Source of the DNA: Mytilus edulis | Lineage: Eukaryota > Mollusca > Bivalvia > Mytilida > Mytilidae | Reading direction: 5' to 3' | Length of the DNA: 64,000 nucleotides | NCBI RefSeq assembly: GCF_963676685.1 | Contig: NC_092354.1 | Span: forward strand, 22,786,193-22,850,192 | The notes under the pieces: model-generated | Told to the model about the DNA's origin: nothing | The model's input: only the letters and a program-made list of their open reading frames with translations | Database searches by the model: none | Part shown: in pieces, positions 47,846 to 60,500 of the stretch | Layout: each line of letters opens with the position of its first letter | How positions within the stretch are numbered: position 1 is the stretch's first letter | Made by a program: the position numbers and the translations under genes

Positions 47846-48020
47846 GGTTGCACAATCGTCTATTAAGTTAATAGACTATTAACTCCTAATAGACTATTAA
47901 ATATCTAATTGACTATTAGTTAATAGAGTGAGTTAATAGCATTGCACGAATCACTATTAAGGCTTCTATTAACTAATAGACTTTTAAGTGACTATTAAGG
48001 TTTAATAGTCAATTAAGTCC
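47846..48020. repeat. Cluster of AATAGACTATTAA-type words
   Basis: After GGGTTGCACAATCGTCTATT come about ten direct and inverted copies of TAATAGACTATTAA-like words. GGG-initiated ends are common in Harbinger elements, so this could be the left end of Harbinger unit 2, whose Myb-like gene starts at 48,136. No matching right end was found. Confidence 0.5.
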
Positions 48021-49599
48021 TTCATCATTCCCAGTATTCATTGTAACGTCATGAAGCACGCGAATTTTCGTGAATTTCTGCATTTTCACGACGTCGTCAC
48101 AATTTCCCGGATTTTTTCACGACGTCATTTAAAATATGGACGCTGAAAAGAAGAAAAGACGCTCAAACTGGGATTCATCAGAAATTTCATAGCTTAGACA
48201 GTTATTTGAGAAAAATCTATTTACTATAAGGAGCAAATTTTCCAACAGTTTAACAAATAAATCAAAAGTTGAGGTTTGGAGAGGAATAACGGTACAGATA
48301 AATGCACTGGGGTTACATGGTAGGACGGTGGCAGAAGTGAAAGTCAAATGGCAAAACATGCAGTCAAATGCCAAAAAGACGTATCAAGATGTTAAGAAAC
48401 ACACCCATCAAACCGGCGGAGGACCACCAGCAACACCTATCAACCAGGAAAGTAAAAAAATCATCGAAATGATGAAAGACACTTCAAGTTTTGTCGGTTT
48501 GACAGGAGAAGAAAGTCCCGTGGACGAAGGTACTTTGATATTTTATCTGCGAATAATATTTAAAAGATTGATATTTCAACTCTCAAGCTTATAGTTTATT
48601 CCACATTATCCTTTTGAATACGGTCAACTTCATCTTAAAATATGTATAGCCGTAGACATTTAACATTTCACGTAGTAAATTTGTCAAAAATATTAGCAGT
48701 AAAACGGCTTTTTAATCACAAGATCTTTTTAAAAATACTTTGAACTTAATCAAGAGTTAGAAATTATATATTATAATGTGACGGTACCCAAATTGCACCT
48801 CGACTTTTTGTGAATGTCGCATGGTGGCGTTTTCGTACATTTTTCTTTTCCAGCGAAAGCTTCATCTGTTGCTACAAAATATGAACATTAAGTGTATATT
48901 TGAATATATCCATCTATTTTATAAGACGTGTATAATGTTAAACAATCAAGTACAATGTATACAAATTGTTTAGTCTCAAAGAAAACTGTTAAGAAATTCT
49001 CAGCTGTTTATGATCAAAAAGTGAATACATCTTGTTTCATCCATTTCCTATGTTTGTGGTCAAATTGTGTTGATTTTCTTATACATGTATTGTCTTATAT
49101 TTTGGGCAATACATAGCTTGCCGATATTGTGTTAAGATTGTATTCGTATGCTCTGTTCATACTGTTAATTCTAGAATAGTTGAATTATCGACATTTTACC
49201 CCTCATCTCCTTTATCATTTTTATATCTTAGCTATGGAAAAAACCCAATATTTTTTAATCTCTTTCTTACAGTTGATCTGACAAAGAAAGCCAAATATAT
49301 GCATAAAGAGATCAAGAACTTCCTAGCAAATTATAATTCTAGTTGTTCGAAACAACTCCCAAGAGCAAATGATGTCCATTTGATTCCGTTTTTGGAACCC
49401 TCTACCAATGATGATGATAAATTTTCCGAGTACCAAATCGATGAGCTTGCAAATTTCCTTTGTGCCAATTACCCCAGATTGCAGGATATTTCCTCACAAG
49501 ACGTCTCTTCTCTTTTGCACAATACTGTGCAGTTTATCATCAATTACAGGCAAGAAGGTAATTTGTTAATTTCTTGCCAATAAGGGAGCTACCATTTCA

Positions 49600-49625
49600 T
49601 TTGGGGGGGGGGGGGGGGGTAGGAT
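49600..49625 (+). repeat. Poly-G run
   Basis: About 18 consecutive G bases in the intron after exon 2 of the Myb-like gene. A second run of similar length is at 57,243-57,259. Confidence 0.8.
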
Positions 49626-50098
49626 GAAATTTGAAAAAAAGGCAGGAAAGATTTTACAACTTTTGAATTTTCCCAAGCTTGAAAATATATGAATAGGTCG
49701 AGAAAACTATCAGAAATAAATGATTAGTTCAATAAACTTATAAAGGTCCCACAATGTCTCCTTCTATCATATCTCTTTTGTGGTTTTTTTTTTACATAAA
49801 GTAATTTTTTTTTTTTGCTGAAGAAAAATTTTCCTCAAAATAGGTCCTATAGAACGGTCATTCTGGCGTGACGCAATTTATTGAATGACGTCATTGTTTG
49901 GTATGTGACGTCACGAACGTCAAGTTTTCATATTTTCACACTAAATGGAACTATAAAAAATACAATAATAAACAAAATATTTTTTAACACCAGCACGCAA
50001 ATTGTAAGGTAACCTCGGTGCTTCGGATAAGTAATTGAGCAGTTCTTTTAAGGCCTTTCAAACAAGAAAAAAAGTAGAACTGAAGATAACCCAGTGCT

Positions 50099-50328
50099 GA
50101 GGGGGAGGACAGGGGGGGTACCCTTCTCCCACCCCTCTTCTCCTTTCTCCTACCCCGTTCTCCTTTCTCCCATTAGAATAAAACATCTCCTTTTGAGATA
50201 TTTTTTCTTGAAATATTAGAAATTTTTTTAAAAGGAGAGATATTTTATTTTTTCTCCTTTCTCCCAGCCTTCCTCTCCTTTCTCCTACCCCCTTTCTCCC
50301 TGTCTCCCTTACCCCTGTCCTCCCCCTC
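50099..50328. mobile_element. 230-bp MITE with 6-bp target duplication
   Basis: Ends are perfect inverted repeats over 17 bases (GAGGGGGAGGACAGGGG / CCCCTGTCCTCCCCCTC), flanked by AGTGCT at 50,093-50,098 and 50,329-50,334. The interior is pyrimidine-rich, with iterated TCTCCTTTCTCC and a near-palindromic centre around AAACATCTCCTTTTGAGATA. The open frame across it is an artefact of the purine/pyrimidine runs. It lies in an intron of the Myb-like gene. Confidence 0.8.
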
Positions 50329-50401
50329 AGTGCTATGGATCAGAAAACAGTTCATATAATATAATACTCTTCTGTTGAAATATATGATAAAGCTTATAAA
50401 A

Positions 50402-50528
50402 CATGGCAAAATCCGTATCACATGCCGTATCACCCTCGACCAATTTCATCCCTCGAGCCTAAAGGCCCTTGGGCTGATATTGGTGTCTCGGGATGATACG
50501 ACATATGATACGGATTTTTCCATGTATT
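50402..50528. repeat. 127-bp palindromic MITE-like repeat
   Basis: ACATGGCAAAATCCGTATCA then CATGCCGTATCA at the left is mirrored by TGATACGACATATGATACGG then ATTTTTCCATGT at the right. About 32 of 34 terminal bases could pair. It lies 70 bases from the MITE at 50,099-50,328. Confidence 0.65.
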
Positions 50529-50999
50529 ATTCTCTATATATTGTGTGAAAAAGGTGGATAACAGAGCCCCACCGAATCCCTTGTTAATTCAGTACTGTAG
50601 TAGGCTCCTACCCCTCCCCTCCAATCCTAGGATTTGATACTAATAAAAAGAAATAGGACAAGGCATTTTCATCTACCTGTAAATGAAGATGGGGAACATA
50701 CCATATTCAAAATATAATAATTTTGCGTTTTTTTTTCTCTTATTCTGCGTCAACTATTTGAAATTAAGCACATTGTGTCGATGTACATTTGCAAACAGTA
50801 GAAATTTAAAATTGATTTAGTACTTGCAATTTATTTACAGTTGTGTATGATACAGCAGAAAAAATACCAATAAACACAGATGGAGAAGAGATCGACGAAG
50901 ACCAATCAAGCCTGCCACCAACTCCAGTTCAACCAATAATTAGGTATGCTTAATTTGAATTAAATAAGTTTATATAATTCTTATATGATTAACATATTA

Positions 51000-51830
51000 G
51001 GGAATATGTTTATCTGATTTAATCGAGATGGCTTCCGGTACAGAATTTTGATGTTATTTATTTTTCTATGGACGACTTGGATGACGTTGACCTAACTACT
51101 TTCATATAAGTATAGTATTGTTCTTATAAATGAACAATGTCGTCACACAAAAACTGCCGTAGAAGAAAGAATTTGTCCTTTGTGTCTTTTGAAAGTAGAA
51201 GATGAATTTAATTTCACAATAAAATGTACAAAACTAATATAGATATATTGTGAGAAGAATTGTTTTCCAAAATTAGTGAAATAGTTCCCTCTTTTCTAAA
51301 TCATTTGTAAATATGACTAATGAAGGCTTCAAGCACTTATAAAATTTTGGTATATATATATGTGTGGTGAGATTGATTAGATTAAATGTATTGTAAAATT
51401 CATAAGCGACAGGTACAATTCTAGAAATGATGTATAGGGAACGGAATATCTTTGTGGTACCACCTCCTCTCAGAGGTTATATACATTTTATCGAATTATT
51501 AAAGTAACAATATCTTCTTCTGATAATGGAGTGAATCTAAATACATGTTTATAAATGTGGTCATATGTACTAGTATATGTTTGAGTATAACCAATGTTAA
51601 TTTTGTCTTATCCTGAACAATTTACACTTCTATGATAAAGGTTAACATGGTTAAAATTGTATATGATATGCCCACTTAGGGCCATAACTTGGTGCATGCA
51701 GAGATTGTATTCAGAAATTTTATTGTCAATAAAATGGGGTTAACCGATCGGAAGCTCATTTTGTATGAAACCCTGTCTTGTATACATTGTGTATATATAG
51801 TAACGTTTCATTCTATATGTTGTATATTTT
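51000..51830. other. Intron of the Myb-like gene, no feature
   Basis: AT-rich intronic sequence between exons 3 and 4. Nothing structured was recognised. Confidence 0.4.
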
Positions 51831-52262
51831 AGCATCAGCATGTTAGACAAGGATAAGGATCCCTTATTGCCGGTAAATCCACATAAACGACCACTGAAGA
51901 GTTTTTCTTGTCCCATTATAGAGAAAAAGATAAAACCAGAAGATGTAGTTGTAAAGCAGCATGAAGTGTTATGTAAACAGTCAGAATATTATGACTTAAA
52001 AAACCAAAAGCTAAAAATTGAAATAGCCATTCTTAGGTCACAGATGGACAAACATGAATTGGCTTCCTCAGTATGCGATTTGTTTGGACTTGAACTTTAA
52101 AAGATTTTTGCTCGTGTACGTATGAGCTTGTGTGTGTTTACGTGTGTGTGTGAGTGTGTGTTTATTGGTTAATTTACATGTTTCAATTGTACAACAAAAT
52201 TTTACTAAAAAATGATGATTTTTTATGATATTTTATTTGTATTTTACTCGCTATGTGCGTGT

Positions 52263-55200
52263 TTAACCAAAGAATGCTCTGCAAATATGGTCACGTACAG
52301 TACGACCTTCCTCTGGACCTCTAAAGGGTATATCTATGCACGAATCATCAACCTCATCAGCATCATCCATTGGTTCCTTCAAGTTTATAGCGATGTTGTG
52401 GAGCACCGCACATGCCATAATCATAGTGCAAGCCTTTTCTGGGTGAACACGTACTCCAGAATGTAAACAGTTGAATCTTTTTTTCCACCAGCCGAAAGTC
52501 CTTTCAATACAACATCTGGTCTTAGTATGTGCTCTATTAAACCTTTCATGGCAATCCTCTGTCGGTCTCATGAACGGTGTCATCAAAAAGCTTTTGCATC
52601 CATAACCGCTATCACCTAAGACAATTCCATTCTCAACACGCTTATGCGTTAACTCCAGATGTTCCAGAATTTTCGAGCATCTTAAGATGTGGCTGTCATG
52701 CACACTGCCTGGCCATCTGGCTACCAGATTTGTGAAACGACCTGAAAGAGTTTTTGTTTGCTATGGATTTTTGTTGGTTAATTCTTAAAATAAGTGCACC
52801 CGTCCCCGATCATTATTTTAAACTTATAAAAAATAAGCTCGAGATTTCTTTTCTGCAAGGTATATTTTCTTATCTTTGATCCTTGAACTTATACAAAATA
52901 CATTAAGCTCATAAACCGTATTTACACAGAAGAAGTTAAAAGGGATTAAAGTAAATAAGCAGAGAAAAATGCCTCAGGCTATACATGTATACAGGGCTTA
53001 CATAGAATAGAACAAGGGTTGTATTATTGTTCTTCATCTTCCGTCAAATAAAAGAAACTATTGTATCTGTGTAAAATGACCAACAAAATAATCCGAAACG
53101 GTACTGCTGCATGATCTTTTTTTTATATACACTTACTAGATCAAGCAGGCAACAATTACCAAAAAGAAATGAATGTGCATTTTTGCAATATTGTACGATA
53201 ACCTTAGCTCGCGTCATTTGGTTAAGTGGACATTTATAAAGAGATAAATGGGTTAACTGTGCCATGTTACATATTTGTTTTTCGTTCATTTTTTACGGTT
53301 TGGGCTTTGCTCATTGTTGAATGCTGTACAGTGATCTACATGTACCGTTGTTTATTTCCGTGTCATTTTGTCTCTTGTTTAGAGTTGTCTCGTTCGAAAT
53401 CATACCACATCTTCTTTTTATACATTATAAGGTATTACACATTATTTTACACGCTATCCATGGAAAAAATTCTTCTTTAATATGAGCATAGAACGAATAC
53501 TTTATATCACGGACAATAAACGTGGATACAAAAATAAACTGTTATCACAGAGATATGTCTCGCCTTTTTGTAATTTTGATAATGCAAATGTTGAAATTAA
53601 AATAGCAATACTTTAACATGTAAGTTTTGGAAATATTAAAAGTCGATGAACAATGACTGAAGGTACATGGCTAAACAATCTCCATGGAATGAGATGTGCC
53701 AATGCTGATACAACTGCATACCAAATATCATTGACCTACCACTATTAGTTCCCCATAAGTTGACCTAATCACAAACTAATACATGTAATCTATGAAAAGA
53801 TTCAAAGTCAATAGACCTTGACTAAGGGGGTGGGGCAAAACAATCTCCATGGTAATGAGATGTTACCAATGCTAATACAACTGCATACCAAATATCATTG
53901 ACCTACCACTAGTGGTTCATCATGAACAAGACCTAATCACAAACTAATACATTGTTGACGCCGTCGCCGCCGTTGCCGACGCCGGAAACAGCATACCTAT
54001 GTCTCGCTTTTCGTCAAGGCGAGACAAAAAAATGAAAACTTAGCAAATTTGTTAATCACGCATTGCCTGAATGAAAAAAATGTGTTGCATTTCAGTAATT
54101 TTAATACGTGTTCGTGGTTGATCGTAAACACGTTTAAATACAATATTTATTTATGTTGTCGGAAAAGTGAGGCTTTGTCGAGTTTTTCTCCTCTTTCGTG
54201 ACGAGTAAAAATAATTTTATAATTTTAAATTTACCAACAATGTACATATATTGCGTTTATCCTGAAATTACTATTAAACATTTAGCTATTAAATCTAAAT
54301 CAGTGTTTCTGATTCTCATAGTTGAAACACGGTACGTGAAGAGCACCCCAAAGTGATTGATATATAACAATCTTTTATTCCAGACTGTATCAACTTGTTC
54401 AACAAGATTTTTTTTATTCTAAATATGGCAAAATTAAACAGATACTTTCATCATTATGCTCCTGTTTCTCTTTTTGTCATGCACAGTTTCTGTCCAACGT
54501 CCATACAAAGGTTTGGTTAAGGTATTGATATTTAAAATAAACACCCTTTAACCACACACTTATCCTAAAGGAGGGAGGGGCAAGAGTGACACCAACGACG
54601 AAATTTAGAATTGCATATGTATTGCTTCTGCGACATATAAAAATGTCGCAGGCTCGCCAAAATTCAAACCACATATCAAATCACAGAATATAATTAATTC
54701 ATTTAAATAAACGGAAAGTTGGTAGAAATCTCTGAAAAAGCACAACTGGTAGATTCAGACTTTGAGAGACATTTAGTAAATCTATATAATATGATACCTT
54801 TTGTTCGAAAAGTAAAATTCGTCACTTTTATTCGCAATTTAAAAAAAAAGCTTTACAGAGCTGATGTACTATTTATAAGTAATTTGTATTTTATTTAGAT
54901 TAAAATATATTTTTTATCAAAATTCCCCGGGCGTTTTGACGTAAACGTAGCTACTCGCCTGTTTGATTCCCACGTCTCTTCATGAATACATAGGTCCAAA
55001 GATTTAGAATCTCGTCGATTTAAATACTAGACTAATTATATAAAGGTCCAATATGTCGTATAATCACTCATAAAGCATGTCATTACTAAATATACATATC
55101 TAATGTCACAGTACCCAACTTGCACCGAGTACCAAAATTCAGTGATTCAGTATTGATATAGATATATAAATTGATGTACCTAATGTATTTAATAAAGATC

Positions 55201-55659
55201 GATATAGATACTGCCTAGAAATCAAAAAAAAATAACGGAAACTTTTGTCTGGATCATAAATAAATGTAGATGAAAATTGTCCAAAATAGGTGCAATTTGG
55301 GTACGGTTCCGTTCAGTGTTACATTTACCCTCATGGTCACATATAGCCTGAACGTTTATACTGTGGTATCCTTTGCGGTTTACAAAGGACGGTTCATCTT
55401 GTGCAGGGGCCTGTATCCTCGCATGGGTGCCATCAATGCATCCTATAACTCCAGGAAATCCACCATTTTCATAATAACCATTTTTAATTTCTCGCTTTCT
55501 GTCTTCTGATGGCCATTTAATGAAATCCCCTGCTTTAGAGGCAAGAACTGTGGAAACTCTAGTGATGCATCGGCTGACAGTTGATTTATCTACCCCGACC
55601 GTGTCTCCAACCACTTGCATAAAACTCCCCGTTGCATAATATCTCAGGGCAATAAGTAC
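52263..55659 (-). CDS. Harbinger unit 2: HARBI1-like transposase, two exons seen
   Basis: Exons 55659-55329 and 52741-52263 join in phase to 810 nt (269 residues plus stop). Landmarks: [19 protein letters not shown], helix-turn-helix [16 protein letters not shown], first D in [26 protein letters not shown], second D in [35 protein letters not shown] in [18 protein letters not shown], and the tail [15 protein letters not shown]. All three catalytic acids and the helix-turn-helix are intact, with no stop. Exon 1 starts after a CGAACAG acceptor, so an upstream exon carrying the start is missing from the model. The intron is 2.6 kb and has absorbed repeats. A 1.5-kb non-autonomous element begins 197 bases upstream. 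Confidence 0.83.
53280..53430 (-). repeat. Dispersed repeat family B, inverted, partial
   Basis: TTTGGGCTTTGCTCATTGTT and GTTTAGAGTTGTCTCGTTCG blocks match 42,970-43,190. It lies in the intron of the Harbinger transposase gene. Confidence 0.65.
53548..54035. repeat. Dispersed repeat with GTCTCGCC ends and internal duplication
   Basis: Begins ATGTCTCGCCTTTTTGTAAT and ends CGTCAAGGCGAGACA. The terminal stretch also forms a hairpin (GTCTCGCTTTTCGTCAAGGC then GAGAC). The inner block from AACAATCTCCATGG to AATCACAAACTAATACAT occurs twice (about 53,670-53,790 and 53,840-53,955). A GC-rich GACGCCGTCGCCGCCGTTGC stretch precedes the end. Confidence 0.65.
54040..55200. other. Remaining intron, no gene seen
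   Basis: AT-rich sequence within the intron of the Harbinger transposase gene. The 65-codon frame at 54,477-54,674 has no motif. Confidence 0.4.
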
Positions 55660-55855
55660 CTGTTCGATGGGAATACATAGTTTCATGTACATACATCACA
55701 TTATGATAAATGCATAACAAAATTATATATGCGATATTTTAGGAGTTTTTCAAATTATAAAACTGTGTCATTCCAAATAAATTTGCGTACATTAAAAATA
55801 TTCCGAAATTTTAATAAAAATGTGGGTTTAGTGTGGACCAGAATAAGGGCCTTTA

Positions 55856-57330
55856 GGGACTTATCATTATTTATCTTGGAAGGGGCTGGTCAAAATACAG
55901 GGGGGATCAAGTTTTTTTTATGTATGTGGAAAAGGGGGGTTCAAACTTTATATAAATTCAAAGTGGGGGGATCAATATTTTTTTGCACATGAAACTGAGT
56001 AGTTAAAATACTTCAACAGACAAAATGCCAAAAAGAACATTACAACAGTTAAATGGAAACATATTTTTACCACCATTCATACAATAAAGTAAGACATCAC
56101 AAGACTTTGTGGTGATGTAGTAAGCTATCATTTTGTGTCATGTTGTCCCATTTAGAATGCATAGGTGCTTCATCATGTTCATAACCCGATTAATCCAGTC
56201 GTTATATTACACCACCTTCGATCACTACATTAACAAGCATTAGTGCCAACTTATGTTATAATAAGCTAAAAGTTTGAGAGAAATTAAGTATAACATAAAA
56301 TGAAATCTACAGCGATTTCTGCAAAACTTTGTCAAACAAATAAAATCACGCTGCATCATGAAAGAATATAGTGTAGAACAATAAGTTCTCCAATAAATGG
56401 CCAAATATTCTGCATAAAACCAGTTGAATATTGATACAAAAGACGATTCTGAGATGACAACACCACTAATGCAACTTTTTGCTTTCATTATCAGTACAGA
56501 TCCCTTTGGGTCCATTTATACCTCTCATTGCAAAGTTTGTACTTTTAAGGCTAATGAATCAAAATTTTGGGGTTACTATCACACATTTATAAATGAAATA
56601 TGACAACAAATGAGTAATTGAATTGTTCTAAAAGCTGAAAGCATAAACTATCCATACAGGTATCAAAATTCACGTAAAACTTAAGTTTAGGCAGCATATA
56701 AGAGAGGGACAATTTAATAGCACCTGATAACACCCGTAGTTTTGGTGGGGTTCGTGTTACTTATTCTTCAGTTTTCTATGTTGTGTCATGTGTACTATTG
56801 TCTGTCTGTCTGTCTGTTTGTCTATTTCATTTTTAGCCATGGCGTTGTCAGTTTATTTTCGATTTATGAGTTTGATTGTCCCTTTGGTATCTTTCGTCCC
56901 TCTTTTTTAATAGATCCTTCTTAGTAAATAATGTGCAGTTACTGTCTCAACAAGTTTATTCAATAGCCCAATAAAGGAAATTAGAAAAAATGATAGCTCC
57001 ACAAAGCACTGGCTTGCTCTACCCATTAATATTCATGAAAGAGTCCTATGTCAAGGCAATTTTCCTTCAAATATGGTTTTGGACTCAATTCACTGAAAAT
57101 ATTTCATGTTTGCAATATTTCTGTGAAATAACATGATTTATAAGTGTTTTGCATGTTAAAATTTTGGCATGTTTGATTAGGGGGGGTCACATTTGTTTAT
57201 TTTTTTTACAGGGGTGATCAAATAAAAACAGATAAATTTTATGGGGGGGGGGGGGGGGGTCAAGAAAATTTTATACTGTTGATTTCAAAATGACCCCCCC
57301 CCCTTTCCCAGGTAAATAATGATAAGTCCC
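55856..57330. mobile_element. 1.48-kb Harbinger-type non-autonomous element with TTA duplication
   Basis: Ends are inverted repeats starting GGGACTTATCATTATTTA; the left continues TCTTGGAAGGGG, the right CCTGGGAAAGGG. TTA flanks both sides (55,853-55,855 and 57,331-57,333), matching the TWA preference of PIF/Harbinger. The interior has G-rich stretches next to both ends, a family F repeat copy (about 56,740-56,905, inverted) and no credible gene. The frame at 56,240-56,515 carries no motif. Confidence 0.75.
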
Positions 57331-57339
57331 TTATTGGAC

Positions 57340-57470
57340 CTCCGGGATCGGCTATTTTTAAAATCGGGATTTCGGGATCCGGGCATATCTTTTTCAAATT
57401 TTGGGACGTCGGGATTTCCTGTTTTTACGCCCGGGATTTCGGTATCAGGACCCGTCATACCCCCTCATAC
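57340..57470 (+). repeat. Short GGGATTTCGGGATC-type repeats
   Basis: The words CGGGAT, GGGATTTCGG and GGGATCCGGGC repeat at irregular spacing just upstream of the SAP-SWIM-YqaJ gene. No open frame. It could be promoter-proximal simple sequence. Confidence 0.45.
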
Positions 57471-57577
57471 TATGGAAGCGCGATGAAAAATGTTAACAAC
57501 ATTGTTCTCAATGGCTTTCACCCGCCGACCTTAACGACAGGTGGCGCAACTGTACTATCAGTTACAGAAAATCCAAT

Positions 57578-60500
57578 ATGGCGGATGTTTACGTTCTGTG
57601 GCCCATACCGAAGCTAAAAAATGAGCTTTCACGTCGTGGTGCCACTACTACCGGCAGAAAAACAGACTTAATTGAGAGGTTGATAATCCATTTTATATCT
57701 TTTTATTGATTTACAGGTTATTTGTTTCAGTTTTGTTCTGTTTTAAGCTATGGATAAAACTGGATTGGCACCAAGGTCATAATCATGATCTGATCATTGA
57801 ATCACTCGCCCATTATGGCAATATCTCCCGAATCTTGTTATCTAAATAATTTAATACCCATACACGATACTGTAATAATCCCAATAACTGCATTTCATCT
57901 GTACTTAATGGCCTTACGTAGGGTTTTATCATGAAATACCGTGTTTATAAGATTAAAAAGGGGTGGATATAATTTAAATTAATAGACCTGTATCTTATCT
58001 TGTCACTTTCAGTTTTGATCCTGATGTGGCTGTTGTCATCCATCAAAGGGCCTTAGGGGTCCATCACACTGTTATTTATTCTATTTTGAACCTTTGGGAA
58101 CCACTGTATAATGTATTAAATTTACCAAATTTTACTTAATTCTAGTCTTTAGAAGTGTCAACTTGACACTATAATCTCTCTGTAATTTCAATCACTTTGG
58201 TAATTTTATGTCGCTATTGTATATAACTCATTAGAACACTAATGAGTAATAGCTCATTTCACTAGCCAGAATAAATAATATAATTAGACTGACTACTCTA
58301 CTATGCATTCCCTGTATCCATTCTTCATTTTATGTAGGGATACTGATACTAGTGATGATGTGTAATCTAAATAATCTAAATAAATGGCAAAGATTGAAAC
58401 CTGAACCTGATTGTTTGTGTTGTCATGTTTTTACAACAGTATAAAATAAAAAAATACTTTAAACGACCCTCAGACCTTCCTTGATAAAATTGAATGTGGT
58501 CAGCCGTAAAACAACAATTAAGCACAAGCTTCATTTTAATATCCTTTTTAAATCATAAAAATTCATATAAATTGAAAAGATCAAATAGGTGTGGTCAGCT
58601 TCATTTTAATATCCTTTATAAATGTCATATAAATTGAAAAGGTAAAAAATGTTAACATAAATATGATCTGTAATTTTCTGCGGCACGAGAGAATTTTAAT
58701 CACTATGCTCTATCACACAATATGTAAGGACAAATGTAACATTAACTCTAGTCTAGTAAAGTTTGGAGAACCTAAAGTGTCTGAAGCATAATAATGTCAC
58801 ACAATATGTAAGGACAAATGTAACATTAACTCTAGTCTAGTTTCGAGAACCTAAAGTGTCTGAAGCATAATAATGAGTCGTATTTATTGCAATGGATTTA
58901 GTACCTATTTTTTTTACAATTTATAGTTCATTTCATTTTTTTTTTATTTTCAGTTTCCAGTTGGCATGCTTCCTGTTGTTGTTGGAATTAATTTGATTTG
59001 TCACAGTTAGGGGAAGTGCTAGTATGTTGATTTCAATATAACATCTTGGACTTCCTCTCTTGTTTCAATTTCATTTTCATCATATTTACTGTCCAAGTTG
59101 GAAAAAAGATAAGTATGAAAATGGTGATCTCTGGTCAATGTTCAAACAAAAGTAAGTGTATTCTTATATTTTATGATATGTATGAAATGAGACTTATTGA
59201 TTGCAACAGAGAAGCCAGTTGTTTTCCTACCGATATGAATGATATTAAACATGAGAAAACTATATTTTAAATTTTTAAATGCAGTGCGATATTTTATTTT
59301 TATTACAGATTGAGAGCTTATGACAGAAATGCAAACTTCCGAGGTGTTCCTGTTAACTTGCCAGAACCATTAGAGCCACAGTGGCCTTTGACAGGATTCC
59401 AACAGTTACGACCTGAACATAAAATTATGCTACCAAAACTTACTACAGAACAAATAGAGGGATACTTCCTATATCGGATGGCAGAAGATCGACAGGCCAG
59501 TGGGGATATCAAGGCATTGGAAAAAGGGAAAAAAATGTTTGAATCACATAGAATTTTAGCCTGCAGCTTCTATCAGAGTGGTCAAAACACTTTCTTGAGT
59601 GGAATTGTTGGTGCAGCAATGAGACATAAGGTTCCATTAAATAAGAAATTCAGAAAATTAACACATTATATCATTTATTTTACTACTAGGGGGATTTGAC
59701 TGCATATAATCATGAGGGCCTCACACATTTGCTGCATAATTTATAATTTTTTTTAAGTCTTTTAGTTTTTTCAAACAATATTCATTTGTACTATATTCTG
59801 AAAGTCTCGGTTACATGTTAGTGCATACAAACAAATAATTTATAGTCCATATATTTGTCATTTAACTCTGTAAAAGTTTTGTGAATTCAATATTTATATG
59901 TCAACACATACATTGGACCAGTTGTCACGGTTTTTGAGGGCACATTATTTAAATATTTACCTTGTCATAGTGGTCAAAATTGAATGAATGTTTACATGAT
60001 CAAACCAGATAAACTATGTTGATCATTTCTAACATTCCAAAGTACTAGTGGCTTCTTTTGACATAAAATAATTAGTGTGGTATGATTTCCACAATGAGAC
60101 ATATCCAACAGAGTTCAATTTCATACATGTATGTAGTGGATATATAACTTTTATAAAGGACCTTCAACAATGATAAAATTCCACATTAAATATGTGAAAT
60201 ATTAATAATTCAAATCATAAAAATAGGGGCCTCATTCATAACAAATCAGTTATGAAAAACACATATGACAAGGCTTTCTTAAATTTTATGAATGCATGCT
60301 TTTAAAGGTTGATACTATTGTGAAAGTAATACAATTCCTTCTACCTGTAGGTGACATACAACTATAAAATTAAAATTGATAGACGTACTGGGGAACCATT
60401 AAATTCTCACTGTGAATGCCCAGCAGGAAAAGGACCACATGGTACATGCAAACATATTGCTGCTGTCATGATGATGTTGATGCATTTTATTCAAACAGGA

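Larger units (their letters stand above)
48136..52100 (+). pseudogene. Harbinger unit 2: Myb/SANT-like accessory gene, four exons, one stop
   Basis: Exons 48136-48529, 49273-49557, 50841-50943 and 51833-52100 total 1,050 nt in phase (349 residues plus stop). Exon 1 encodes the Myb/SANT-like domain (KKKRRSNWDSSEIS ... SLTNKSKVEVWRGITVQINA ... RTVAEVKVKWQNMQSN) followed by the family's TGGGPPATP linker. Exon 2 adds a helical module (DELANFLCANYPRLQDI...) with no counterpart in unit 1. The last exon is a coiled coil (VKQHEVLCKQSEYYDLKNQK). One in-frame TAG at 48,190-48,192 interrupts the first Myb helix; everything else is open. The partner transposase converges from 52,741, leaving 162 bases between stops. 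Confidence 0.75.

Noticed and set aside
49600-49620. Poly-G run as a G-quadruplex control element
   Set aside because: A simple homopolymer in an intron next to low-complexity sequence, with no pattern of separated G tracts.
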